A stretch of 5,420 bases of DNA from an uncultured Oscillospiraceae bacterium. GTDB taxonomy: Bacteria > Bacillota > Clostridia > Oscillospirales > Acutalibacteraceae. This document shows, piece by piece, positions 1-4,577 of the stretch. A model generated the notes under the pieces. It was not told where the DNA came from. It saw nothing but the letters and a program-made list of their open reading frames with translations, and ran no database searches. The first letter of the stretch is position 1, and the number at the start of each line of letters is the position of its first letter. Both the position numbers and the translations under genes were made by a program. The stretch lies in contig URGH01000108.1 in assembly GCA_900547305.1 (NCBI GenBank), forward strand, positions 1-5,420, read 5' to 3'.

Positions 1-429
1 GGTACGCACACACGCAAATGCACCGAAAACGGCTGCAATGGGAGTGAAACGGAAAACTGCTCGGGCGGAAAAGCAACCTGCACGGATAAAGCGATATGCG
101 AGGTCTGCGGTAAGCCTTATGGCGAACCGCACTCGGCAAACCATGCCGACTTAAAGCATGTTGAAGCTAAAGAGGCGACCGAAAAAGCCGAGGGCAACAC
201 CGAATACTGGCATTGCGACGGCTGCGATAAATATTACAGCGACGCGGCGGCCGCAAAGGAAATTACCAAAGCGGACACCGTAACCGAAAAATTGCCCGAC
301 AGCGGAAGTAAGCCGCAGACGGGGGACGGCAGAAATCCTGCAAAATGGATAGCGCTGTTATTTATCAGCGGCGGCGTTTTGGCGGGTGCTGCGGTATTTA
401 TTAAAAAGAAAAAACGCTCTGAAAAATAA
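1..429 (+). CDS. C-terminal end of a wall-anchored surface protein (partial, 5' end outside window)
   Basis: Frame 1 is open from the first base to a TAA at 427-429, giving the last 142 residues of a longer protein. Residues 1-48 form a Cys-rich module (C7, C12, C20, C27 and a CEVC at 33-36). Residues 53-94 form a second module with a CDGC at 72-75 and a KYYSD motif. Such modules recur in large secreted clostridial proteins. The tail is a classic cell-wall sorting signal: PQTGD at 105-109, a hydrophobic stretch at about 114-134, then KKKKR. LPDSG at 98-102 is a second LPXTG-like candidate. By family knowledge a sortase would cut within the motif and link the protein to peptidoglycan. The ligand or enzymatic domain lies upstream and cannot be seen. 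A terminator follows eight bases after the stop, so this is the last gene of its transcript. Confidence 0.85.
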   Translation, partial: GTHTRKCTENGCNGSETENCSGGKATCTDKAICEVCGKPYGEPHSANHADLKHVEAKEATEKAEGNTEYWHCDGCDKYYSDAAAAKEITKADTVTEKLPDSGSKPQTGDGRNPAKWIALLFISGGVLAGAAVFIKKKKRSEK

Positions 430-436
430 AAAACAG

Positions 437-478
437 AAAGAAAAAGCAGGCAGTATAAACTGTCCGCTTTTTCTTTTT
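437..478 (+). terminator. Rho-independent terminator of the surface protein gene
   Basis: The arm at 437-453 pairs with 460-476 over 17 positions (one A/C mismatch and one G-U wobble) around the loop TATAAA. The distal part of the 3' arm and the bases after it are T-rich (CTTTTTCTTTTT). The hairpin sits directly after the stop at 429. The IS200-type element begins only a few bases further on. Confidence 0.85.
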
Positions 479-502
479 GGTGTCTTTAGACGTGGGAATA
501 AA

Positions 503-521
503 CCCTCGGTTCTACCGAGGG
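503..521 (+). repeat. Left-end hairpin of the IS200-type element
   Basis: CCCTCGGT at 503-510 pairs perfectly with ACCGAGGG at 514-521 across a TCT loop. Its location near the left border, and its likeness to the right-end hairpin at 1240-1263, suggest it is the TnpA recognition hairpin. The guide and cleavage bases upstream could not be assigned with certainty. Confidence 0.6.
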
Positions 522-578
522 AAGAAAAAAGAGCGGAGCGACAAAAAAGACGGCGAGCTTGGTGCGAGCCGAAAGACT

Positions 579-607
579 TTGAAAAAAAGAAGAACCTCTT
601 GTAAAAT
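579..607 (+). promoter_or_regulatory. Putative sigma-A promoter for tnpA inside the IS
   Basis: TTGAAA at 579-584 and TAAAAT at 602-607 are separated by exactly 17 bases, and each is one base off consensus. Transcription would begin near 613-615. That is downstream of the sequence that can sequester the tnpA ribosome binding site, so transcripts from here would lack that inhibitory arm. The region is A-rich, so a chance match is possible. Confidence 0.45.
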
Positions 608-652
608 AGTAGTGGTTTGGCGACCGCATTACTAAAAAACAGGAGGTTTTTC
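589..652 (+). promoter_or_regulatory. Stem that would sequester the tnpA ribosome binding site
   Basis: GAAGAACCTCTTG at 589-601 pairs with CAGGAGGTTTTTC at 640-652 along all 13 positions (two G-U wobbles). This buries the AGGAGG at 641-646 just upstream of the tnpA ATG at 655. A smaller alternative stem, AAAAAC at 635-640 with GTTTTT at 646-651, would expose AGGAG in its loop. In Salmonella IS200, a 5' UTR stem hiding the Shine-Dalgarno sequence is established knowledge. The equivalent here is inferred from base pairing only. Confidence 0.6.
623..632 (+). repeat. Left arm of a long-range inverted repeat around tnpA (partner 1168-1177)
   Basis: ACCGCATTAC at 623-632 is the exact reverse complement of GTAATGCGGT at 1168-1177. 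Outside these arms the match continues imperfectly: the left flank read on the minus strand is CGCCAAAC and the right flank is GCTAAAC. The arms lie just upstream of the tnpA ribosome binding site and just after the tnpA stop, so the 5' and 3' untranslated parts of one transcript could pair. Confidence 0.6.
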
Positions 653-654
653 AA

Positions 655-1127
655 ATGAAAGTAAATAATGAGATAAAAAGTACAGCACACAGCAAATATA
701 GGTGTCAGTACCATATAGTTTTTGCTCCAAAGTATAGGAGAAAAGAGATATATGGCAAACTGAAAAAGATATAGGAGTAATACTTAGGAAATTATGTAAT
801 CAAAAGGGAGTAGAAATAATAGAAGCAGAAGCGTGCCCCGACCATATACATATGCTGGTAAGTATCCCACCGCACATAAGTATAGCACAATTCATGGGAT
901 ATCTCAAGGGAAAAAGCACATTGATGATTTTCGACCAACATGCAAATTTAAAATACAAATATGGTTCAAGAAGTTTTTGGTGCAGAGGATATTATGTAGA
1001 TGCAGTCGGTCGAAATAAAAAAGTTATAGCGTAATACATAAGGAATCAGTTAGAAGAAGATTATGCAGCAGACCAGATTAGTATAAAAGAATTTACTGAC
1101 CCGTTTACGGGTGACAAGAGAAAGTAG
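655..1127 (+). pseudogene. tnpA: IS200/IS605-family transposase TnpA, inactivated by a frameshift and a nonsense codon
   Basis: Translation from ATG 655 (AGGAGG at 641-646, spacing 8) gives a TnpA N-terminus with YRCQYHIVFAPKYRRK. It hits TAG at 772-774 because the A-run at 763-767 is one base short. In the frame starting at 768 the product continues: GVILRKLC, the HUH metal-binding motif HIH (codons 843-851), SFWCRGYYVDAVG, and then TAA at 1032-1034 where a sense codon (probably GAA) is expected. The next codon, TAC 1035-1037, begins YIRNQ. This fits the family's YxxxQ motif with the nucleophilic tyrosine. The frame then stays open to TAG at 1125-1127. Joined, it would encode about 157 residues, normal for the family. 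TnpA Y1 transposases cut and join single-stranded DNA during replication. This copy cannot make an active protein as written. Confidence 0.9.
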
Positions 1128-1138
1128 GCAAAAAAAGA

Positions 1139-1263
1139 CAACCGCACTTGAGCGGTTGACGGAGAATGTAATGCGGTGCTAAACTTTCAATACCCCTTTT
1201 AGGGGTCAAGCCAGTAATCACCCCTTATAGGGGTGGAGCAAACCACCGGTAAACCGGTGGTTT
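1139..1263 (+). repeat. Cluster of four hairpins at the right end of the IS
   Basis: Four perfect palindromes follow the tnpA stop. CAACCGC/GCGGTTG is at 1139-1158 with a 6-base loop. ACCCCT/AGGGGT is at 1192-1206 with a 3-base loop. CACCCCT/AGGGGTG is at 1219-1235 with a 3-base loop. AAACCACCGGT/ACCGGTGGTTT is at 1240-1263. The last is the strongest and lies at the expected right border, so it is the likely TnpA recognition hairpin. It is followed by TTGATTTTG, so it could also end rightward transcription. The middle two are near copies of each other. GTAATGCGGT at 1168-1177 is the partner of the arm at 623-632. Confidence 0.7.
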
Positions 1264-1307
1264 TGATTTTGTCGTTTGTTTCATCGCTTTTTGCCGTAAA
1301 AATTCCC

Positions 1308-1811
1308 TCAATTCCGAGTTTCAATATAATTATAACCGCAATTCGGGCATTTGGGGTAATCGATATCGTGGGTTTTTCCGCATTTCGGGCAGGTGCGCTG
1401 CCAAATCGTACCGTTGCCCGCTTCGTCGGTCTCCTCATTTTCAATTGCGGCTTTTGCTCTGCGGTATCGCTTTGCTTTTCTCATATAACCTAAAGCCAAT
1501 AACAGATCAAACAATGAAATTGCCGACATTATTATTAATACGATAATTTTATTTATAAGCGGCGACTCAATCAGTCCCGAAGACACAACCTTAACATCGG
1601 AAAAGAACAGCCATAAACCGAATGCAAAAATAGCGACAGAGGTAATAAAGCAAAACACAGCCATCGGCGCCGCGTTCCCCGGCGCGGATACTGTCGGCGG
1701 CACCTTGCCCGTACCGATGTAATGACCGGGGTTAAACATATTATTCTGAAATTCGGCAACGTCCTTAAAAGAGTCGTATTCCTTCTCAAAATCTTTACTG
1801 TTTTCGTCCAT
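1308..1811 (-). CDS. Two-TM membrane protein with C-terminal zinc ribbon, function unknown
   Basis: The start chosen is ATG at 1809-1811, because GGGAGG (plus-strand 1819-1824) lies 7 bases upstream. An in-frame start 20 codons earlier would overlap the promoter. The 167-residue product has an acidic N-terminus, an NPGHYIGTGKVPP segment at 27-39, and hydrophobic helices at about 48-70 and 85-109. A basic RKAKRYRRAK stretch at 111-120 suggests that side is cytosolic. The C-terminus has a zinc ribbon with C141, C144, C155 and C158. Short membrane proteins with a terminal zinc ribbon are common and uncharacterised in Clostridia, so no function is assigned. It is transcribed alone, away from the MATE gene. 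No convincing terminator is visible between its stop and the IS right end. The IS inserted about 45 bases downstream without damaging it. Confidence 0.8.
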   Translation of the reverse strand: MDENSKDFEKEYDSFKDVAEFQNNMFNPGHYIGTGKVPPTVSAPGNAAPMAVFCFITSVAIFAFGLWLFFSDVKVVSSGLIESPLINKIIVLIIMSAISLFDLLLALGYMRKAKRYRRAKAAIENEETDEAGNGTIWQRTCPKCGKTHDIDYPKCPNCGYNYIETRN

Positions 1812-1839
1812 GTCGCAACCTCCCGAAATTATTTTTTTA

Positions 1840-1868
1840 ATTATATCATAAATTTTACCGCTATTCAA
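1840..1868 (-). promoter_or_regulatory. Sigma-A promoter for the zinc-ribbon membrane protein
   Basis: On the minus strand, TTGAAT (plus 1863-1868) and a perfect TATAAT (plus 1840-1845) are separated by 17 bases. The start point would be near 1833, leaving a leader of about 20 bases that contains the GGGAGG ribosome binding site. Confidence 0.75.
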
Positions 1869-1909
1869 CAATTCCGTTCCTATATATATCCTGAAAAATT
1901 AAATCCGCA

Positions 1910-1957
1910 AATTATAACGAAAAGCATTGAAATTCGACATTCTTTGCGTTATAATTG
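1910..1957. repeat. Inverted repeat in the divergent control region
   Basis: AATTATAACG at 1910-1919 and CGTTATAATT at 1948-1957 are exact reverse complements separated by 28 bases. The right arm contains the -10 box of the rightward MATE promoter. The left arm contains a TATAAT reading the other way (plus 1911-1916). This could be a pair of operator half-sites or two back-to-back -10 elements. The leftward TATAAT has only a poor -35, so a second leftward promoter is doubtful. Confidence 0.55.
1928..1956 (+). promoter_or_regulatory. Sigma-A promoter of the MATE transporter gene
   Basis: TTGAAA at 1928-1933 and a perfect TATAAT at 1951-1956 have an exact 17-base spacer. The start point would be near 1963, giving a leader of about 70 bases. 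Within the leader, AAACC near 1987-1993 could pair weakly with GGTTT at 2022-2026, over the ribosome binding site. No known riboswitch was recognised there. Confidence 0.75.
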
Positions 1958-2032
1958 TTTTGCTTTTTGCATTACAGCATACGGCTGAAACCCTAAATTA
2001 CGCGGCATGTGAGTCTTCGGAGGTTTATCAAT

Positions 2033-3409
2033 ATGGCAGTTTCAAAGAGCGCGCACGGCGAGATCCGCATGACGGACGGCTCTCTGTGGAAAAATATGCT
2101 CTTTTTAAGCGTTCCGCTTATGCTCTCGCAGCTTTTGCAGGTGCTTTTTAATATGGCGGATGTGGCGGTCGTCGGAAAATTTTCAAGCGCTGAAGCTCTC
2201 GGTGCGGTAGGTTCAACCACAATACTCGTCACGCTGTTTACAGGCTTTCTTATAGGTATGGGCAGCGCCGTCAACGTTCGTGTGGCGCAGCACCTCGGCG
2301 CGCGGGATAAAGAGCGTACCGCCGCGTCTATACGCACCTCGTTTGTGCTCTGCCTTGCAACGGGCTGCATAATTACGGTTCTTTGCCTCATTTCCGCACG
2401 GTTTATGCTCGAATTACTCGGCACTAAGGATGATCTTATTGAGGGTGCGGTGCTCTATTTCAGAATTTATGCGCTCGGTATGCCGGCGCTCGGTATTTTC
2501 AATTTCGGTAACGGGGTGTTAAGCGCAAACGGTGATACAAAGCGCCCGCTTACATATCTTATGATCGCGGGTATTCTGAATGTAATTTTCAACCTGTTCT
2601 TTGTTATTGTCTGCGGTATGGCGGAGGACGGAGTGGCGCTTGCCAGTATTATTTCGCAGTATGTGTCGGCGGGGCTCATACTTATACATATGTCCCGGCA
2701 CGGAGAAGACTGCACATTCCGCTTTCGTGAGCTTAAAGACGGGCTTGATAAATTTGAGGAAAAACGTATTCTCGGGTTAGGTATTCCGGCAGGGCTGCAA
2801 AACGCCATTTTTGCCGTTGCCAACCTGTTTATACAAAGCGCGGTTAATTCCTTTGATTCGGTTATGGTTGAGGGAAACGCCGCAGCCGCCAATGCCGACG
2901 CCGTTATTTACAACATTATGGCGGCATTTTATACCGCCTGCTCAACCTTTATGGGGCAGAATCTCGGCGCTGCAAAGCGCGACCGAGTTCTTAAAAGCTA
3001 CTTTATCGGTATTACATATTCATTTACGGCAGGCGCGGTGCTCGGCGGGGCGTTATTTCTTTTCGGAAAAGAGTTTTTATCACTGTTTGCCAATGACAGG
3101 GCGGTTATTGCGGCGGGACTTCAACGCACGCGGATCATGTGCTTTTCCTATGCTTTCAGCGCTTTTATGGACTGCACAATCGCGGCATGCCGCGGTATAG
3201 GAAAGAGCCTTGCACCCACCGTTATTGTGATTATGGGCTCCTGCGTGTTCCGTGTGGTGTGGATATATACAGTATTCGCTTATTTCCACACCATACCGTC
3301 ACTGTATTTGCTGTATATTTTTTCGTGGATTATCACGGCGGCGGCAGAAATTATATGCTTTGCCGTCAGCTATAAAAAGCTCGGTCCCGCCGGAACTTTA
3401 TCATATTAG
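2033..3409 (+). CDS. MATE-family multidrug/cation efflux transporter
   Basis: ATG at 2033 is chosen because GGAGG at 2019-2023 lies 9 bases upstream. A GTG at 2009 in the same frame has no such site. The 458-residue length and about 12 predicted membrane helices in two homologous halves match the MATE fold. The family signature VPLMLSQLLQVLFN then MADVAVVG is at 27-48. ANGDTKRP is at 165-172. The cytosolic linker between the halves is at about 221-247. The second half opens with GLGIPAGLQNAIF (248-260), and GQNLGAAKRDR is at 308-318. By family knowledge these proteins expel organic cations, drugs or metabolites in exchange for Na+ or H+. The substrate cannot be read from sequence. The gene has its own promoter, and the methyltransferase follows 93 bases downstream on the same strand with no strong terminator between. 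Confidence 0.93.
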   Translation: MAVSKSAHGEIRMTDGSLWKNMLFLSVPLMLSQLLQVLFNMADVAVVGKFSSAEALGAVGSTTILVTLFTGFLIGMGSAVNVRVAQHLGARDKERTAASIRTSFVLCLATGCIITVLCLISARFMLELLGTKDDLIEGAVLYFRIYALGMPALGIFNFGNGVLSANGDTKRPLTYLMIAGILNVIFNLFFVIVCGMAEDGVALASIISQYVSAGLILIHMSRHGEDCTFRFRELKDGLDKFEEKRILGLGIPAGLQNAIFAVANLFIQSAVNSFDSVMVEGNAAAANADAVIYNIMAAFYTACSTFMGQNLGAAKRDRVLKSYFIGITYSFTAGAVLGGALFLFGKEFLSLFANDRAVIAAGLQRTRIMCFSYAFSAFMDCTIAACRGIGKSLAPTVIVIMGSCVFRVVWIYTVFAYFHTIPSLYLLYIFSWIITAAAEIICFAVSYKKLGPAGTLSY

Positions 3410-3502
3410 CGACATTATAAAAGTGGCTGAGCTTTTGTGAAAACCGTATGTGCGGTTCTAAATAAACCGTCGAAAAATCTATAGGTAAATGGGGGAGTGA
3501 TA

Positions 3503-4123
3503 ATGTTTTGGGATAATGTTGCATGGGTATACGATATTTTTGCGAATATCATTAACAGAAAAGCAAACAAAGCGCTGTGCACGGCGGTGGAGGGGCTGAT
3601 TTCACCTACCGACAATTTGCTTGAATGTGCATGCGGCACGGGGCTTTTAACAGGCGTTACAGCCCCTCGCTGCAAAAGTCTGATCGCCACCGATTTTTCC
3701 GCAAAAATGCTGAAACGTGCGGAAAAGAAATACGGAAAATACAGCAACGTCCGATTTGAACAGGCGGATATTCTCAGACTTTCCTATCCTGACGGGTGCT
3801 TTGACGCGGTTATTGCGGCGAATGTGATCCACCTGCTTGATGAACCGTATCAGGCACTGCGCGAGCTTGAACGCGTTTGTAAGCCCGGCGGGAAGGTCAT
3901 TATTCCGACCTACATGAATCAGACGGACAAGGGCAGAACCAACGGCATTACGGGTGCAATCGGGAAAGCGGGAGCTGACTTCAAGCGGGAATTCACTCTT
4001 GATACATATAAGCGTTTTTTTGCAGAGGTCGGATATACGGATGCAGGCTATGTTTTGTGCGAGGGCAGAATTCCGTGCGCCGTGGCGATTCTCACCAAAA
4101 GCGAAAAAAGTACGACGGCATAA
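3503..4123 (+). CDS. Class I SAM-dependent methyltransferase (UbiE/Methyltransf_11-like)
   Basis: ATG at 3503 is preferred over the in-frame GTG at 3497, because the GGGGGAG at 3491-3497 is the ribosome binding site and overlaps that GTG. The 206-residue product has a short helical N-terminus (FWDNVAWVYD). Motif I is LLECACGTG at 39-47, a variant of the E/DxGxGxG SAM-binding loop. The ribose-binding acidic residue is D64 in ATDFS. Then follow QAD at 87-89, the motif with FDAVIAANVIHLL at 100-112, and CKPGGKVIIPTY at 126-137. It should be a soluble enzyme moving a methyl group from SAM to a small molecule or lipid. The substrate is unknown. It probably shares a transcript with the MATE gene. 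A role in modifying or detoxifying a compound that the pump exports is only a guess from proximity. Confidence 0.88.
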   Translation: MFWDNVAWVYDIFANIINRKANKALCTAVEGLISPTDNLLECACGTGLLTGVTAPRCKSLIATDFSAKMLKRAEKKYGKYSNVRFEQADILRLSYPDGCFDAVIAANVIHLLDEPYQALRELERVCKPGGKVIIPTYMNQTDKGRTNGITGAIGKAGADFKREFTLDTYKRFFAEVGYTDAGYVLCEGRIPCAVAILTKSEKSTTA

Positions 4124-4195
4124 GAAGCAAAACATTAAGCGAGGACATGGGCTTGCGATAAATCAAAGCCATAGGTTGAATGCAATAGTAAAATA

Positions 4196-4227
4196 AAAAT
4201 CCCGTTCACGAAAGTGAGCGGGATTTT
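4196..4227. terminator. Bidirectional terminator between the methyltransferase and the tRNA-Leu remnant
   Basis: AAAATCCCGTTCAC at 4196-4209 pairs with GTGAGCGGGATTTT at 4214-4227 around a GAAA tetraloop, a 14-bp stem with one wobble. It ends in T-runs on either strand. On the minus strand it directly follows the tRNA CCA end and would be that tRNA's original terminator. On the plus strand it can end the MATE-methyltransferase transcript. Confidence 0.85.
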
Positions 4228-4282
4228 GGTGCCGGTGGCCGGACTCGAACCGGCACGGTATCGCTACCGGTGGATTTTGAGT
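4227..4282 (-). other. tRNA-Leu(CAA) 3' remnant, putative attachment site of an integrative element
   Basis: Read on the minus strand, 4282 to 4227 contains the following tRNA parts in order: an anticodon loop CTCAAAA (anticodon CAA, plus 4277-4279); the 3' anticodon strand TCCAC; a long variable arm CGGTA-GCGA-TACCG; a T arm GCCGG-TTCGAGT-CCGGC; and the 3' acceptor strand CACCGGC with A and an encoded CCA. The long variable arm and the CAA loop identify leucine. Beyond 4282 the expected 5' anticodon strand is absent, and no acceptor partner GCCGGTG is found upstream. This is therefore not a whole tRNA. A break at the anticodon loop is where many tyrosine recombinases cross over. The layout implies host DNA on the left and the element on the right, with the complete tRNA expected at the element's far end. 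Confidence 0.8.
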
Positions 4283-4421
4283 TATTTGCTTCATACGGAA
4301 TACAAACGAACTCAGACCCCTATGGAGGTCGTCAACGGACACCAAAAAGCCCGCAATTACTAATTATTTTGAAACTGATGTGTTAAAAAGCTCCGTTTCG
4401 TCTGCCATTTCCGCTTTTCTC

Positions 4422-4464
4422 AATTTTGACGGGAATTTTGGATTTTGGAGGGACATCGGAGGGA
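4422..4464 (+). repeat. Cluster of short direct repeats near the element end
   Basis: AATTTTG occurs at 4422-4428 and 4434-4440. TTTTGGA occurs in tandem at 4436-4442 and 4443-4449. GGAGGGA occurs at 4447-4453 and 4458-4464, spaced 11 bases, about one helical turn. Such clusters beside an attachment site often bind integrase arms or excisionase. That role is inferred here. Confidence 0.45.
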
Positions 4465-4521
4465 TGTAACCCCAAAACGGGGCACAACAGCACACGCAAT
4501 AGATTTATAAATTGCAAACAT

Positions 4522-4550
4522 ATTATAGCGTATTTCTCTGCCATTGACAA
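4522..4550 (-). promoter_or_regulatory. Leftward sigma-A promoter facing out of the element toward the tRNA remnant
   Basis: On the minus strand, TTGTCA (plus 4545-4550) and a perfect TATAAT (plus 4522-4527) have an exact 17-base spacer. The start would be near 4515. Nothing obviously coding lies leftward before the tRNA remnant and the terminator at 4196-4227. The transcript would be an RNA of up to about 320 bases, beginning with several small hairpins. Confidence 0.6.
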
Positions 4551-4577
4551 CATATTTTCAAAAAAAGAGGTATCGCT

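Larger units (their letters stand above)
481..1270 (+). mobile_element. IS200-type (IS200/IS605 family, tnpA only) insertion sequence, degenerate
   Basis: A relic HUH transposase gene lies between structured ends. The left-end hairpin at 503-521 and the right-end hairpin at 1240-1263 have similar stems: AACC-CTCGGT on the left and AACCACCGGT on the right. Single-strand transposases of this family recognise such subterminal hairpins. No tnpB accompanies it, as in IS200 proper. The family makes no target duplication or terminal inverted repeats, so the outer borders given here are estimates from hairpin position and could be off by about 20 bases. The element landed in the gap between the terminator at 437-478 and the 3' end of the leftward gene ending at 1308, so no host gene is broken. 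Because tnpA is inactive, it could move only if an intact relative supplied TnpA in trans. Confidence 0.8.

Noticed and set aside
358..714. Leftward 118-codon open frame across the terminator and IS left end
   Set aside because: It spans a terminator, the IS border and the tnpA start, has no ribosome binding site, and is rich in F/L/R from A-rich DNA read backwards.
763..774. Programmed -1 frameshifting in tnpA at the A-run
   Set aside because: The site G AAA AAG is not a canonical A AAA AAG slippery heptamer, the family is not known to use it, and the later TAA at 1032 would end the product anyway. Simple decay is more likely.
1139..1263. CRISPR array or tandem repeat array
   Set aside because: The units are palindromes of different sequence and spacing, with no equal repeats and spacers.
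1963..2032. Riboswitch in the MATE leader
   Set aside because: The leader is only about 70 bases, and no known aptamer core was recognised. There is just a weak 5-bp pairing near the ribosome binding site.
2811..3200. Alternative-frame open reading frames inside the MATE gene
   Set aside because: They are shadows of the MATE coding frame, which has clear family motifs throughout.
3430..3460. Resemblance of GTGAAAAC...CGGTTCT to a group II intron segment
   Set aside because: The matching upstream strand (GAGCCGTA-like) and any reverse transcriptase or intron core are absent. Only a weak AACCG/CGGTT hairpin is present.
4163..4345. Leftward 60-codon open frame over the tRNA remnant
   Set aside because: It translates tRNA sequence and the terminator (typical RFESGHRH-type artefact) and has no ribosome binding site.
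4224..4347. Inverted TTTTGGTG / CACCAAAA pair as ends of a miniature element
   Set aside because: The left copy is the CCA end of the tRNA plus its terminator. The 8-bp match is likely chance, and no target duplication is visible.
4281..4469. Small coding frame between the tRNA remnant and the excisionase-like gene
   Set aside because: It is open for about 62 codons but has no plausible start codon or ribosome binding site, and it overlaps repeats and palindromes. It is treated as non-coding.
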